A stretch of DNA of 64,000 bases from Xylogone sp. PMI_703 (taxonomy: Eukaryota; Ascomycota; Leotiomycetes), in NCBI GenBank assembly GCA_021399445.1, contig JAJTUQ010000004.1, positions 992,001 through 1,056,000 of the forward strand. Direction: 5' to 3'. Shown here piece by piece: positions 36,964-50,458 of this stretch. The notes under the pieces are model-generated. The model had not been told where the DNA came from and made no database searches. It saw nothing but the letters and a program-made list of their open reading frames with translations. The translations under genes and the position numbers were made by a program. The first letter of the stretch is position 1. Each line of letters opens with the position of its first letter.

Positions 36964-39900
36964 ATGCCGTGGGGCCGGCGTGCCAAGAAGTTCTTTGGAA
37001 GGGGAAATGATAAGAAAAAGAATGACGACCAGAAGATGGTTGAGAGGGGAAGCGGGGCTAATGAGAGAAAAGAGAACGAAGCTAAAGAGGATATTGACTT
37101 TGACATCGTTGAGACCAGTATAGAAGCGGGTCAGGGTAATCATCAAGCCGTCGAACATAATATTCGGGAAGCCATGGGGGATGCGAAAGAAAGAAACCTT
37201 GAAGGTGGCATGACTACCACACCAATCTTGAATCTCCCGCCTCCAGATCCAGTACACAGGCAAGGAATTCTAAATGGATCAACTGAATCGAGTCGTGATC
37301 TTCAGAGAGCGTCGGCTATTGGTAGGAATACGGCCAGGCTATGGGATGAAGCATATGATGTTCTCTGTAGGACTGAACCTAGCCTTATAAAAGCTTACGA
37401 GAGGGATCTTCTTTCCTTTCAAGCTGAAGATAAGAAGGGTATGTTTTCTGAGATACGGCCTACTTAGGACTCTGCCTTTATTATTCCTGTTGTACTGACG
37501 TTACAGGTAGAGCTCGCCGGGGAAGCCAAATGGGGACTAGAAGTCCAAATACAATCTCTTGCCCTCTCAAAGATCCAAGATGTCGAGAATTCACCACTGA
37601 AAATCTCTGTTGGACAGAGAGAAATTGTAGTGAAAGAGAAAAGCAAGTTTCCATTCTATATAGCTCTTGAAACGACGATGACTAACGAAACTTTAAGTCG
37701 GCAAGATAGTTCGTGGTGTTCTCGCAGCTAAAGACTTTATTGGGTCAGCTCTCAGCTCCGAGCCACATGCTGCCCTTGTGTGGGCAGGAGTTGCGGTGGT
37801 ACTTCCTGTATGTCCCCCTCGTAGTGGTAGCTCTCCGTATTCTTGAACATACCTGTCACCAGATCCTGAGAAATAGCTTCGGAATTACTTACTGTCTGTA
37901 GTTATTGCTGAACCCCATGACTCAGGATGAAGATGCCACTGATGGGTTAGCATATATATCGGAGCTGCTTCATCGATGCAAGGTTATGGAAGACACGTAT
38001 ATTAATTGTCCTCCAGAAAAAGAGAGGCATGCTCTCAAAGTTACCACAATATAGAGGATAGCTAATGGTCTTAGCAGTGATTTACCCGTAGCACTCCAGA
38101 ACCTCAAACAGTCGTTCACCACGCAATTGGTTAAGCTTTATACTCAGATCCTACAGTACCAGATCCGACTTGCACGACAGTATTCACGCCTCGGTGTATT
38201 TAAATATTTGAGAGACGTCATGATAATCGATAATTGGAAGACGATGTTAGCAAATGTTAAGTCGACAGAAGAGGTAATAAGGCACGACATCGGCACCGTC
38301 GATAGTCATACTCTGTCAAGGATGGATAATGCTCTGGCTCGACTTCAGAAAAGGGCAGATGAGATGTTTACCTTGCAGATGAAAACCAAGGGCCAAGTAG
38401 AAGTAAGAACTGGAAATTATGATTGTATTCAGACTAACAATACCTTAGACAATTGCCCAGAACCAGCTCTTACAAATGTTACCCCGTGCAGATGCGGCGG
38501 CATTTGACTCATTTGTTGAAGACCGCAAGCGATCCAAATGTTTAAAAGGTACACGGGTTGAAATTCTCGAACAGATTTCGAAATGGGCCACTGGCTATGG
38601 CGATGAGAATATTTTTTGGCTGAACGGTTTAGCTGGGACTGGTAAATCCACAATTGCTCAGACAATTGCTGATATCTTGAGTGATACGAACTATCTCGGG
38701 GCTAGCTTCTTCTTCTCCAGAGGTAAAGCTGATCGAGGAGACGCGCGCGTCTTATTTAGTACTCTCGCTGTTCAACTAGCGGAGTCATCGCCGACATTCA
38801 AAATCTATATTACTGATGCTTTAAAGAGTAATAATAGTATCGGACAGAAGACTCTCGAACGGCAATGGAAATGCCTAATTCTGCATCCTTTAATAAAGTT
38901 GGATAAACATTTGCTTTTCCCTCTAGTTCTGGTTTTTGTCATCGATGCCCTCGATGAATGCGCCGGTGATGAAGATGTTCGCACTCTATTACGGCTGTTC
39001 AGCGAAGTCCATAATTTAACGAATATTCGGCTCCGAGTTTTCATTACCAGCAGGCCAGAGACTCCTATTCGTCTTGGTTTTAGTGAGCTTCCTGGTGTCC
39101 TACATAGAAGCCTTGTACTCCAGCATACTCCACAGACCGAGACAGAGCACGATATTGACATTTATCTAAGGCACACTCTGGCTAAGATAGGCAGAGAAAA
39201 ATCTCTTGGGGAAACATGGCCTGGTGATGAAATAATAAAAATACTTCTCCAGAGAGCGGATCGACTATTCATTTACGCCGCAACCGTTTGTAGTTTTCTC
39301 GAACAAGCCCGCTTTCCACAAAAGCGGCTTACAGAAATGCTTTACCTCACATCGACAAGCACATCTTCTACAAAGGAGCTTGACCTAATGTACCTTTTGG
39401 TCTTGACAACTTCTGTCGATAATGCCTGTGAAGATGACCAGGAGGATCTGAGTATCCTTTTCAGACGTATTGTTGGGTCCATTGTACTTTTGTACAGTAC
39501 ATTGTCCGCGGCAACCCTGATGGAAATTCTTCAGGTATCATCCGCTGAAATGAATGGAGCTTTGGAAGGCTTGCATTCTGTCTTGGATATCGCAGAAAAT
39601 CCAAATACTCCAATTCAACTAGTCCATCCCTCTTTCAGAGATTTCCTCTTGAATAGGCAAAGATGCACTGACCCTCGGTTTCTAATAAGTGGAGATGACA
39701 CTCACACTGAGCTATTCAAGCGCTGTCTTTGGGTCTTATCCAACTCCTTAAAACGAGATATCTGCAATCTTAACGATGAGGGAATTGAAACTAGCGATAT
39801 AAGCAGACCTCAAATAAAGGAGCACATCCCATTGTCAGTTCAATATGCTGCTCAATATTGGACAAATCATCTACATAATAGTGGCATTGTCGATCAGTTA

Positions 39901-41424
39901 ATAGACAACCCCGTTCTCGAAGATATTTATTCATTTCTCGAAAAGCATTTCCTGCACTGGCTAGAGTTACTCAGTATCAACCAAGCAGGCGCTGAAGCTG
40001 TTGCGATAATCGAAACTCTATGGGATTCCATAGCTCGTTTCCCAGTATGTGGCATTTCTACCCCAACATTGAGAACAAATCGCTAATAAAATAGCACACT
40101 GCGGTTCATAGTCAAATGTTAATCTCGTTTGTCACTGATGCCAGATACTTTGTATCATATTTTACAACCCTCATTGAAAAATCCCCTCTTCAAGTGTACA
40201 ACTCTGCCCTTATATTCAGCCCAATTGAAAGTCAAATCAGACGGCTATTCTGGAAGGAAGTCCCCACCTGGATTAAGCGGTACCCTAACGTGCCAGAAAA
40301 CTGGGTGGCTGTTGACGGAAAGCTAGTTCATAAAAACGATGATACTATATCAAAACATGGACCAACTGCAATGTCATTCTCGCCAAATGGTCAGGTTCTT
40401 GCCAATGCATGGGGCAGACAGGTAGACCTATGGGATGTGGAGAATAGAAAACTCCTAGGAAGTGTTGGTACGGAGATACTATTGCAAAGCACATTCATAT
40501 TTTCACCAAACGGAAAGCTTATAGCAACGGTTTCAATCAGAGATGATGTGATAACTCTTTGGAATGTAGAAAACAGAGAAATGTTTGCATCTTTTGCAGG
40601 TCATTCAAGCTGGGTTAGAGACATTACCTTTGCACCAGACAGCAAGACTCTTGCATCGGCTTCCGATGATCATACAATTAGATTGTGGGACGTTGAGGCC
40701 GGAAAGTGCTATGCCATTCTGAAGGCCCACTCGGGTTGGGTCTCTACAATCACGTTTTCAGCTGACGGTCAAACTCTCGTATCCGGCTCCTACGATAGGA
40801 CAGTACGACTCTGGGATGTAAAAACATGTAAACTAAGAAAAACGCTAAAGGGTCACTCAGGATGGATCAACTCTATTGTCTTCTCACCTGATGGCCAGGT
40901 ACTTGCATCAGCGTCCTTTGACCAGACTGTTAGACTCTGGAATCCTACTACAGGGCAATTCATTGGGCTCTTAGAAGGCCACCAAGGCTCAGTGAACGCG
41001 CTGGTATTCTCTCAAAATAGCAAATTTGTTGCATCTTTGGCAAAAAATCCAGAAGGCCAGACGATTAGACTTTGGAATGTAGATACAAGAGAATCTGTCC
41101 AAGATATGGATTGCGATGGATTCTTCTTCAAATTTAACTTCTCAGACGATGGATCGAAACTTGAGACAAACAAAGGTATATATCGAGTGTTTCTACATTG
41201 AGTGGTAGCTAATGCTAGAGACAGAAAATCTGTTCTGGTTTCCTCCAGGGTATGCACCTAAGGGTGTTGCTTTCGAGAATAACATTCTAGCCATCGGACA
41301 TAGTGGTGGTCGAGTTACATTCATGGAGTTCTTCCCAGATGCTATCCCTCTTCGTCAAAATACTACTCTAAGCGGACGGACGGAAGCAGTAGATGACGCC
41401 CGTCAAAAAGAAGCGGGTCAATGA
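36964..41424 (+). CDS. NLR-like STAND protein: NWD N-domain, NACHT NTPase, WD40 repeats
   Basis: Join 36964-37438, 37511-37642, 37698-37807, 37902-37996, 38075-38402, 38449-40044, 40095-41175, 41219-41424 gives 1340 aa. A basic, low-complexity start precedes the NWD-type helical domain (LWDEAYDVLCRTEPSLIKAY; SSEPHAALVWAGVAVVLP). The NACHT domain has Walker A GLAGTGKS at about 440-447 and Walker B VFVIDALDEC at about 542-551. About six WD40 repeats follow (for example SASDDHTIRLWDVEAGKC). Intron 2 is a GC-AG intron (donor GCAAGT). Intron 4 (37997-38074, 78 nt) removes an in-frame TAG at 38052-38054. Such proteins sense ligands through the repeats, oligomerise through NACHT and trigger defence or cell death. 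The gene looks intact. Confidence 0.9.
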
Positions 41425-42059
41425 CAATGTACATCTTTGGATTTTATAAAGTGGAAGCCATCGCATTCAAATAAGATATATACTTGTTTCTTCCTTACAT
41501 GCACTAACTCCACGTTGCTCATCAGGGGCACGCTGAGTAACCTGATGGCGTGTGACTAGCTATTCTTATTATATCGGACTTGTTATTTGCTTATATGTAC
41601 CAATAGAGCTAAGCAGGTTTCTAAGATCCCTGTCCTTAAATATTTGTCATCTCTAGGAGCTAGAATCGAGATTGGAAGAGGGGTTTGGCTGGAATGAAGG
41701 CCTTAAACTATTGGTGGCGTGAAATGTGTAGTGATTTCACAAGTGCCGCCTGATAAGTGCGACGGGGGCTTACGGCTCTATGGTTCTACAGCCACCGTAA
41801 ATAACATAGTATAATTTGAATATATGTTTCGCGTATTGACTTTGTATAAATCTGGAGTGCCCACAATGCTTAATCTCCACAGCCATCAATAAGCAACGTG
41901 GATAATTAACGGCATAAACTAACTGCACCATTCAAAGATTAGCAAGGTTTTTTCATGAGTATAATTGTAGAATTTAGTATTTAGAAAAGCTGATATTGAT
42001 ATTTTGCACTTCACAAGTTGTATAAGTTTTACGAAAGCTAAAGGCAGTGGGCCTATACC
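41425..42059. other. Intergenic between convergent genes
   Basis: 635 bp between the 3' ends of the NLR and the beta-lactamase-fold gene. No gene or motif recognised. Confidence 0.45.
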
Positions 42060-43954
42060 TCAGTGTAGTCTCACCAACCTTAATCTTGCAATTCTAACCA
42101 ACAATGCCTCAGCTTTACCATCTTCTCCCATCTCGAACACCCAATCATCCAGCGCGACAGAGCCATAGAGCGGCGCGCCCAAAGCAGTCCAGGCATCAAG
42201 GCACGGATCCTGGACCTTCCCCGGCTGCGTCTCGTTGAAGAATGTAGCTCTGAAGCCTAACCGTGATGCGTAATTTCCAGTGCCATCAGCCTTCTTGCTA
42301 ACTGTTCGTAGCTGTGACAGGTACAACCGCCCCGATTGGCCCGCTCCATACACCTGGATTAGCGGGCTCTCCAACCCGATAAGTTCCACGCCATGGCTTA
42401 CCAGGCTGGAGATACCAAGGCCAGGCCGGCCATCGTCCCCAACAAGGATAATCGCTGAGCTATTAGTAGCATCGTCGACATACGTGCCGCTGAAGTTGAG
42501 TACAGCGTCATCTCTGGCCTGGCGCTCTGCAGCAGGTAGGAAAGTATCTCCAAAGACATTCATCAGTGATTCACGGACACTGGGTGCATCAGAATCGGCA
42601 GTTCCAGCAGTGAGCACAACCCAGCCCAGATCGTGCTCGGGGGAAAGCACCAACGCTGCATGATAACTGCCTAGATCGCCCTGTTTGGTGTAGAGCTGGA
42701 ACATACGTTGGTTGCGGGACAATAGGTAACGAATTTCCCAGGGTGCTCCGACAGCGGTACTCGTATAGCCAGTTTGGATGAGTGGTTTGAGCCAACGACG
42801 CGTCAAGGCTGGCGATAGAAGAGTAGACTGCAGGATTGCTTGTCCTGCTTTGACCATGTCCGCTGTTGAGCTGTACACGGAGCCCGAGGGGCTGGTTTGA
42901 CCCAAGTCCAAGTCCCAGCCCACTTTGGAAGCAATACCACCGGGGATGACTCCCCCAGAGGATGGAGTCGCTTCAAAGCTACTGTGGTCCATGCCAAGAG
43001 TGTTAAATATGCTCTCTGTCACGGTAGTGTTGAAACTCTTCCCCGTTAGAGTCTCTTGGGCGTACCCAAGCAGAGTGAATGCGACGTTACTATATGCGGG
43101 CGAATGTGCCGTCGAATAGAGTGGGTGTTGCTTCAGCAGGTAGGAAAACATGGCTAAACTCTCAGAAGTCAGTGCTGTCTTTTACAGTGGGGGAACAATG
43201 CTGGTCCTCCGATTATCAGTTGGTCGAGGAATATTTTACAGACCTTTGCGTGTGCAGGCAGGTGTCACTCCAGCAACGCCACATGTGGGTATCTCACTTT
43301 GGTTGAGGGTTGGGAAACCCAAAGCTTCAAGTTGTTGGGTGGTATACTCAGCAGCAAGGTCGTTGTCAGTTGCTTCACGTTACAGATAAGCTAGGACCCT
43401 CAGGGTAGGCAGTGTGGGCTTAACTTACGATCACGAGCTATTCCTGCAGCATGACTTGCAAGCTCGCCCAACGTCACGTCTTCCCATCTGACACTGTCGA
43501 GATCGTTGTATTGCGTATTGATCCCCAAAGGGTGGGATAAGTTCGCAAGCTCGGGGACATATTTCGTGATTGGACTATTGAAATGTTCATCACCGACCTC
43601 AATGAGGAACGACCATACACTGAAGACCTTGGAGACACTGCCGATGCGGAAGATGGAATCTCTGTTAACCTCAGCCACTCCCAGGTCGATGGAAGGAGTA
43701 TAGTAACGCTCATATAGTGTCTTGTTCTCTTTGGACGAGAACAGGGCCACACCCCAAGCAGTGTCACCGGTTTGCAGACCGAGGGTCGTGTTGATCAGGA
43801 GGTTTTCGAAATTGAGAATTGCGGTCGCAAGCAACGAACTGCTGGAAAGGCTAGGAGATGGTGGGTAGTCAGGCCCTGCTAATACGCAGTCTTGGGAGCG
43901 CCCAGTTGCCGCAACAAGTGTGGCTGCTCCTATAAGCCAAAGTATTTCCAGCAT
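42060..43954 (-). CDS. Secreted serine hydrolase of the beta-lactamase / penicillin-binding-protein fold
   Basis: Complement of join(42060-43158, 43240-43372, 43429-43954) gives 585 aa. An N-terminal signal peptide is likely (LEILWLIGAATLVAAT, about residues 1-18). The class-C-like active site is visible: SVSK with Ser106 and Lys109, and YSN at about 242-244. A late GDLGSYHAAL segment sits where the KTG-like motif would be. The C-terminal about 200 residues form a beta-rich domain seen in fungal proteins of this group. These enzymes hydrolyse beta-lactones, lactams or esters, or act as transacylases in biosynthetic clusters; resistance to antibiotics is not implied. Introns of 56 and 81 nt close the frame. 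Confidence 0.88.
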
Positions 43955-44613
43955 TTCCTCAGTCCTTGATGCTTAAAGTAATTGAATGGAATAAACTATT
44001 AGAAATTGAAGAGGTTGTGTTTGGTATTCATAGAAGGTGCGACCTTTCAACTACAAAAAAAAATAGGGTCTCTTCCTGGTTTTATACTCCAATTATGTGA
44101 GCAATGGTCATGGATCTAGGACCATCATTATTTGGCTAAACAAGTCTATTCAGCAAGACCAGGTAGTGAGATTTATGCAGAAAATAAAGCGGTGATTGGC
44201 CGCGGTGGCCCTGAATTTCTAAGTAATTTCTGGTAACACTATGAATAACTTTGCTAAAACTCGGGCCTGTCCAAGCCTGGGCTCCGGGGACTAGTACGTA
44301 GCAGAGTGCTCGCAATTGCCCCACACCCTTGTAGGCATCGCCCATATCCTTACTTCAAGCATTAAGCTGTCCCCTTTAAGCTCCCACTCCAGCGTGGCTG
44401 TGCTACTCTTGCCTGCAGGATTATCGATCAGGACGGATGGGCTCGTGTCCGCCAGTAGGAGGTCATAGACTCCGCTATCTATCACATTTGAATCCGAGCC
44501 TGCTTTCTAGACACCTTTTTTCTCCTTTGTTTAAGAAGTAGAAAGAGGCGTTTCTTTGCCTCAATACCCTTGCTATTGCCCGAATACGCTATTGATAGGT
44601 TTTACCTACAACT
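43955..44613. promoter_or_regulatory. Upstream region of the beta-lactamase-fold gene
   Basis: 659 bp between that gene's start and the 3' end of the Zn2Cys6 regulator. A 10-base A-run lies at about 44054-44063. Nothing else recognised. Confidence 0.35.
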
Positions 44614-46186
44614 TCACTGCAGACAAATCCAATCATGCATTGGTTGGACACCAGTGCCACTTGGATTTGGAACAATAAAGCAAATGCCTCTTCGTATCGT
44701 TTTTACATTCTGGTAATTAGTGTGTACATGTCTGTGCTCCCCAAGCACCGAATCCCTGATCCGCAGACCGGCAGCTGGAGAAGAACCCAATCCGTTTGCC
44801 TCTTTCAGTAACACATCTACCCGCTCAGGTGTAAGCTCAATCCCATGTTCAATCTCAATGATACGCATCCCGATAGCATACATAACGGGTGCATCCCACA
44901 GAGATTCTCTCGAGGAAGAAAGGGCCTTCATCAGCGATAAGGAGTTCAAGCGGAGATGCAACTGTCTGCATTTAATAGCGACGAAGTGCAGCAGAGGAGA
45001 GAACCCCATGTTGAATATAAATTTAACAGGCTTGATTGCTGGGTTGGCACGGCTGTCGGCTTCTTCTCTTGCAATGTTAATGATACGCTCAAACTCGCCT
45101 ACATGAGCATCACACGCTGTCTCTTCCCGATCAAGGCAGATATCTACCCAGATCTTGCAAAGTAGGTATTGCATCTCTAGGATCCGGTGTAGGATTTTGT
45201 TTTGCGTCAACTTGTCTTTTACTCTTGAGAATGCAGAAGACCAAATATCCAGTTGTCGACTCAGTCGCTGCTGTTTCCGAGCTATGGAGGATATATATTT
45301 CGAGGTAGATATCATGCCTAATCGATATGGGTCAGCGGCACGAACCAATCTAGTCGTTCGTGACATAAGCCAATCGAGGGATTCCTGTGCTTGAGAATTG
45401 GTCTCAAACAACCAGTCGGCAAAACAAGCAGGACTGCTCAGCAGAGGAAAGTTTGAAAGCGTAGCGCCAAAGAAGAAAGGGAAGACGCTCAGCCTGCGAA
45501 ATACGGCCGACAGCTCAGAGCTTGAGGAAGAAGAATTCAGAATATGTATACCGTGCCGACAATGGTTGATAGCCGCTTCAACGTTGCCAAGGAGAAACTC
45601 GATGCAAACAAAAAGGGCAGAAATCAATATCACAGTTTCGGGCTGGGCATTACTGGATGTGGTGATATGCCTAATAGCGTTATTGTAGTGGCGGATGGCA
45701 ACGCAGTGGGAAGCTGGGTTGTCGCCTTCGTATAAGACACTATCATCGAATGTCTCATAGAGCGAACTTATGGCAAGAACTGCATATCTTACAGCCGGTT
45801 CCGCTACTACCGCTTGATTGACGAAGTAAGTCCAGAATGAGCTGCTGACAGGGCCAGAGAGGTTAGGCGCGGCGACCTGGCGGAAGAAGCCCAGGCTACG
45901 AAGCTCTTCGCTGCCAGCTCCAATGCCAGGCAGAGAAGATGGCCTAATACGGAGTAACTCTTCCCAAGAAAACGAGACTCCGGGTGGGTCTATGTAGCCA
46001 TCACATTTTCGGCCCGTAGTCTTGCATCTCAAACATATTGGTCGTGCTTCGTCACATTTTACCCGGCGAACTCTGTCCTTGTGTAAGATTTACTATTGCT
46101 AAGTACCATGGTCTAAACTTCGGGCATTACACTTACTTGCAGGTGATGCATCCAGTACGGACTCTCTCAAAGCCTCGGCGTGGCAT
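44614..46186 (-). CDS. Zn2Cys6 transcription factor
   Basis: Complement of join(44614-46072, 46137-46186) gives 502 aa. The cluster uses C13, C16, C23, C30, C33, C40 ([33 protein letters not shown] across the 64-nt intron). The acceptor at 46073 was chosen because it restores the VRRVKC motif. The rest is the helical regulator region found in short fungal C6 factors (FFRQVAAPNLSGPVSSSFW; AIRHYNNAIRHI), with no full fungal_trans signature. It lies in tandem upstream of the beta-lactamase-fold gene, so local regulation is possible but unproven. Confidence 0.9.
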
Positions 46187-47363
46187 TCAGATTAGGTTGG
46201 CAGTAATATAGGAATCTCCCTATTGCAATCTCCGTTGGGCTTTTGTATCTGTACGCCTCTAACTAAAGTACCTAGATAACTGTAGACAAAAGTTCTTAAC
46301 TACTTGTGTCCGTCTGGGTGATAATGACTAAGCGTGTAAGGAGCCGGTATGGGCGAGGCGGTGCAGGTAAGGAAGCGAGGGGTGTGGGGCAATTGCGAAC
46401 TGGCAAATAGCATCGCATGAATGGAATGGGCTTATTGTATACGAACCATCATTACGGTATGGCCGAGCGCAGCAGGCCAATTTTATCGGCTTAACCCTCT
46501 TCTCTACCTATGGTGCATACTGCTTCCAGCAAGCAGGTCTGAAATGAATGACACACTATAGCATACAGTGGCATTACCGAAGGTGAAATTTCACATGCCT
46601 GTAGGGGAGGTATCTATCCCGCTGATATATCATGTCCTTCCAGATCTCTAGAGATTGCTCATCCACTGGTAAGTATATCGTAGACTCAAGGTTGTTATTG
46701 TTGAAATTGTTATCGGCATGTCTGAATGTAACAAACGGACAAAACTGGCTTAAGGAGATAATATATACCTAAGGTCCCAAGCTCCCCATCATCATATAAA
46801 TTGTCATGCTCATTGTAAGCCAGCTACTTCATTCCATTTCCATGAAAAGCCTCCCACGAAATCCTCGGATCAAGGCGTCCCAAATCCCCATCGTATACGC
46901 ATTGGCTCCGGAAATAGGGAATATGACTCTAGAAAGCGCACATAATAGATAGCATATGCCAAATTTCTTAGATGTACTAAAATACAATCATTATAATACA
47001 TTATGCAAACAGCATTGGAACTTTTGTTAAGTTAAAACTCGCTGAAGCTAATCAATTACTGGGTCTCAACATACGCATCTGAGTAATGCTAATTTCCATT
47101 CCGTCTTCCTCTTCCATATCCAGATAGTACACATGTGTTGGGATTGATGTGCTCACATGGAGGCTACTTGATGGTAAATGTGACGCTGACATGTTCACAT
47201 ATACGAAAATGGTTTCTGGAGCACCACTGTCGTTGCAAAGTCTTAGGTAGTTTTCAAGACGAAGTGACCCATATGTGAAGATTAGTGATTCTCCATATAA
47301 AGGTCATCACTTGCGTTGCTCAAAATTAATTATTGATTTCGGATTTTGAATATAGTCTGCGTC
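46187..47363. other. Intergenic, 1.2 kb, no recognised gene
   Basis: Upstream of one minus-strand regulator and downstream of the next. AT-rich; no supported coding sequence or element. Confidence 0.45.
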
Positions 47364-50059
47364 TTACTCCTGGATAACATTCGGTACATAGTCTTCCAAA
47401 TTTGCCCAGAATCCATCGTCAAAGTTATTAGCAGCATCATTTATAATTGATATTCCAGATGAAAAAGGGTTATATGGAGTACTTTCAAATATGTTGGATA
47501 GCTGGCCATTCTGATCGTGATTCAAGACTGAAGCCAGAGTCTCGGTAATGTTTTCGGGCACCCAATCTGGGGAACGGCCAACAGGTGCAGGGTGAATAAG
47601 ATAGGAAGTTGCAGTAGGAGATGCATCGGATGTCGAGTCAGGTCGTGATTTTTCAGCAAACATCTCAATCGTATGACTTGCAAGTCGTTCGAGGCTTAAC
47701 CTTGATTTGCGAATCATAGGCCACCATTCTCCTCCCGCGCCTAATAAACTTGAGCACCTTCTGCAAATACTAGCAAGCACAGGTAATGTCACAGTATCAC
47801 GAACGGTTTTAGAAATCCAAACGCAGTACATGACAGTCGTTCCAGCTAGAAAAACGTCATGCACTGTTCTCCATGAATGAACCAAATTTCCGGATTCGTA
47901 TAAGGTTTCAAGCAATCGCAAGCGTTCAGCTGCATTCTCATAGCATATCTGCAAGGCTTGATCTGTTGGCTGGACAATTGCTTGCGATGGTTGGTGTAGA
48001 AGGCACATGGCTCCGTGATAATGATTTCTGAGTTTTAGAGTGAGCCGAAGCTTCAGATCCGCTGGTGCAAAGAGCACCACTGAGGGCACTTCCGACAACC
48101 ATTGCTCTAATTCATTTCGTACCTGACTTTGAACTTCCAGTAAGTTAGGAGGAAAGGGTCTAGTCCTAGGTAGTCGATAAAAGATGGTTTTTATTTTTGA
48201 GATTAGCTGCGACATCTTAAATAGATGGATCGAATAGTTCATATATTCGTAATCATTAGGAATATCTAACGAGCCACCCTCATTTGGAAAATGCCCTTCG
48301 TTCGTGTCCATAGAGGGCAGATTTGTATCGAAATAATCATCCCCGATACTAAAGGGGCGCCCTTGAATGGTGCTTATCGATCTATGACAGTCAGTCTGAT
48401 ATCGATGTCAATATGGACTCTAAATACCTATCAAAAGTATAAATAGAGAAAAAGATTCTTCTTCTCATCTCAATAGCAACTCTTGAGAATTTCATATTAT
48501 CTCCCACCTCACGATGAAACCCCAAATCAATAGAGTGGGCCATGGCAAGATGTGTTAGGGTCCATATATCAGGCCCGCCTGGCTCAACTAAGCTATGAAC
48601 TAGGAGTAGTAAAATAGCTTGCAATGATGGTAAAGAGATACTATTGAAAACATAATTCGAAAGTGACATTGCTGAGTTGAAAAATGTGCCCGGATTGTGG
48701 AAATACGCCCTTCGTCGGATTTGCAAAGTCGCCCCGATACTCAAAGCAAGAAATACCTGAAAAGCCGCGACATGAACTGGAGTTGGAATTAATTTACGAC
48801 CGTTTGAAATATGTTCCTCCCCATTACAATCAAAAGCCTGGAGGTCCGCTGGCCATCCATTATGCTGAAGCGGACAGCGGGTCTCAGAGGCCGCACAGAT
48901 ATAGAGACTATTCACCATCCAATCAAAAGAAGGTCGGTGGAGAAATGGATGATTTGGATGTAGCTGTGAGAAAAACAAATTACACAGAGTATCACAGTCT
49001 TTACGAGGTGGCAAATCCTAGAAAATTGAATAGATAAGCGCAATATCCTCGACCTGAGCAAATGACTTACTTTTCGAAGTTGTGCATAAAGACTGCTCAC
49101 AGCAGTCCTCATTACGTCGAATTGTACTGAGTTCGAACTGGTAGAGCCTTGATGGCTGGCTCGAATAGAGTCATCAATATCTCGAGGGGATACTGCTGCT
49201 TTTGATACACCCAGTGTATTCTCACCGGATCTTCCAGCTTGTACTAATGATGCAAATAATGATCCCGATGATGAGCCTAGATAGTGTAATTGTCGCGAGT
49301 CCGAGTTCAGAGAAAGAAGGCCAAGATCCAAAGCAACCGAGCGAGTATCTTGCTCAACAGAAGACTCTCTACTGGACTGGCTTTGTACACTTGATATTGG
49401 TCTCTTTAAACCCTGAGTTTGGCCTGTGGACTGCGGGACTGCATTCTGTACGTAGGGCGTTTCTGCTGATCTACCGGCGTCATCGTATTGAGGTTCGGTA
49501 TTTGAGGAACTCAACGTAGGATCATCTACCAAGTGTGCCGTAGTTAAGCTCCCCGCATTGCCCGAGGGAGTTGCACCTCCAACTTCCACGGAGCCTCCAT
49601 GTAAACTGGGACCTTCATTGAGGTTCACGTGAGGCAATTGTGTCCGTATTATATCTTCCAGCCATGCGATTCGAGCACACGCATTCACGAAGAAGCTCCA
49701 AAATTAGTGTTAACCAATATCTCCTCGTCACAAGGCACAAATATTCACATGATATAACTTACCCACGAGAGACTCTTAGGTCATTGCGGCTGTCAACATC
49801 GATACAAACGCTACCAGACTTCGCACAGTTACTACAAGCCGGTATCTGGCCATCGCACTACAAGAGAATTCCATAGAAGTAAGTACCCCGAGTGGAAACC
49901 ATGGTCTTGTGTAGACCCTACCTTTATGCGCCGATACCGACATCGCTCGCAAGCCAACCTGACCTTTTTGGGCCGTTTCGAATTCTCATTGTTGCTGGGG
50001 TGGTGAGGCAGAGTCTCTAAAGAGATACCCGATCTTGCTCTAGGTGTCGAATCATCCAT
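47364..50059 (-). CDS. Zn2Cys6 transcription factor with fungal-specific TF domain (candidate regulator of the adjacent transporter/aldolase module)
   Basis: Complement of join(47364-48381, 48428-49017, 49071-49695, 49763-49857, 49922-50059) gives 821 aa. The binuclear cluster uses C37, C40, C47, C54, C57, C64, split by the first intron right before CDGQIPACSNC. A dimerisation-like segment follows (ARIAWLEDIIRTQL), then a Ser-rich linker. The fungal_trans domain shows LHPNHPFLHRPSFDWMV, AHSIDLGFHR and EMRRRIFFSIYTFDRSIST. The C-terminal tail is acidic (DDGFWANLEDYVPN). It is next to two Dal5-like transporters and an aldolase-like gene, so it is a candidate pathway-specific activator. That link is inference from gene order. 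Confidence 0.92.
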
Positions 50060-50458
50060 GCTGGCCGAGTCATTCTGGCCAATTCCCTGCAGTGGTTATT
50101 TTAGAGTTTGCGAATAAAGCCTTACGAGAAAGTCATAAAGTGGCTGAGTGTTAGTTTCATTCGACACGTGATTTCTCATCATCCGACCGGGCGAGCTGTC
50201 TCCCCAGATTTTATAACTCCGCTCCCTGTCTTATTAGGTGACATCCCATCTCGTGCCCCTGCTCCCCGATCGGATCATTTTGGGATCTGAAATTACTATA
50301 CGTAAAGATAGATATGGGAAGGAAATTAACGTTGATGAGCCTTTGTGTTTATCGAGAATTGGATATAACGCAGATTACATACGTAGAAGGGATTGAGAAG
50401 AGCTTGCAGACAATTGATACACTGGGAAAACTAATTTATATAAACTAGAAATGACTGC
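50060..50458. promoter_or_regulatory. Upstream region of the Zn2Cys6 regulator
   Basis: A 399-bp spacer that also contains the 3' flank of the first Dal5-like transporter. No palindromic CGG half-sites stood out by eye. Confidence 0.35.

Noticed and set aside
37507..37510. Acceptor TTACAG at 37506 for the second NLR exon
   Set aside because: It leads to a different frame with a stop. The AG at 37509-37510 keeps the conserved NWD frame.
38052..38054. In-frame TAG in the NLR gene taken as a pseudogenising mutation
   Set aside because: A 78-nt intron with good donor (GTATAT), branch (GCTAAT) and acceptor (CTTAG) removes it and keeps the frame.
48684..49037. 117-codon frame on the plus strand
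   Set aside because: A shadow of the regulator's fungal_trans exon on the opposite strand.
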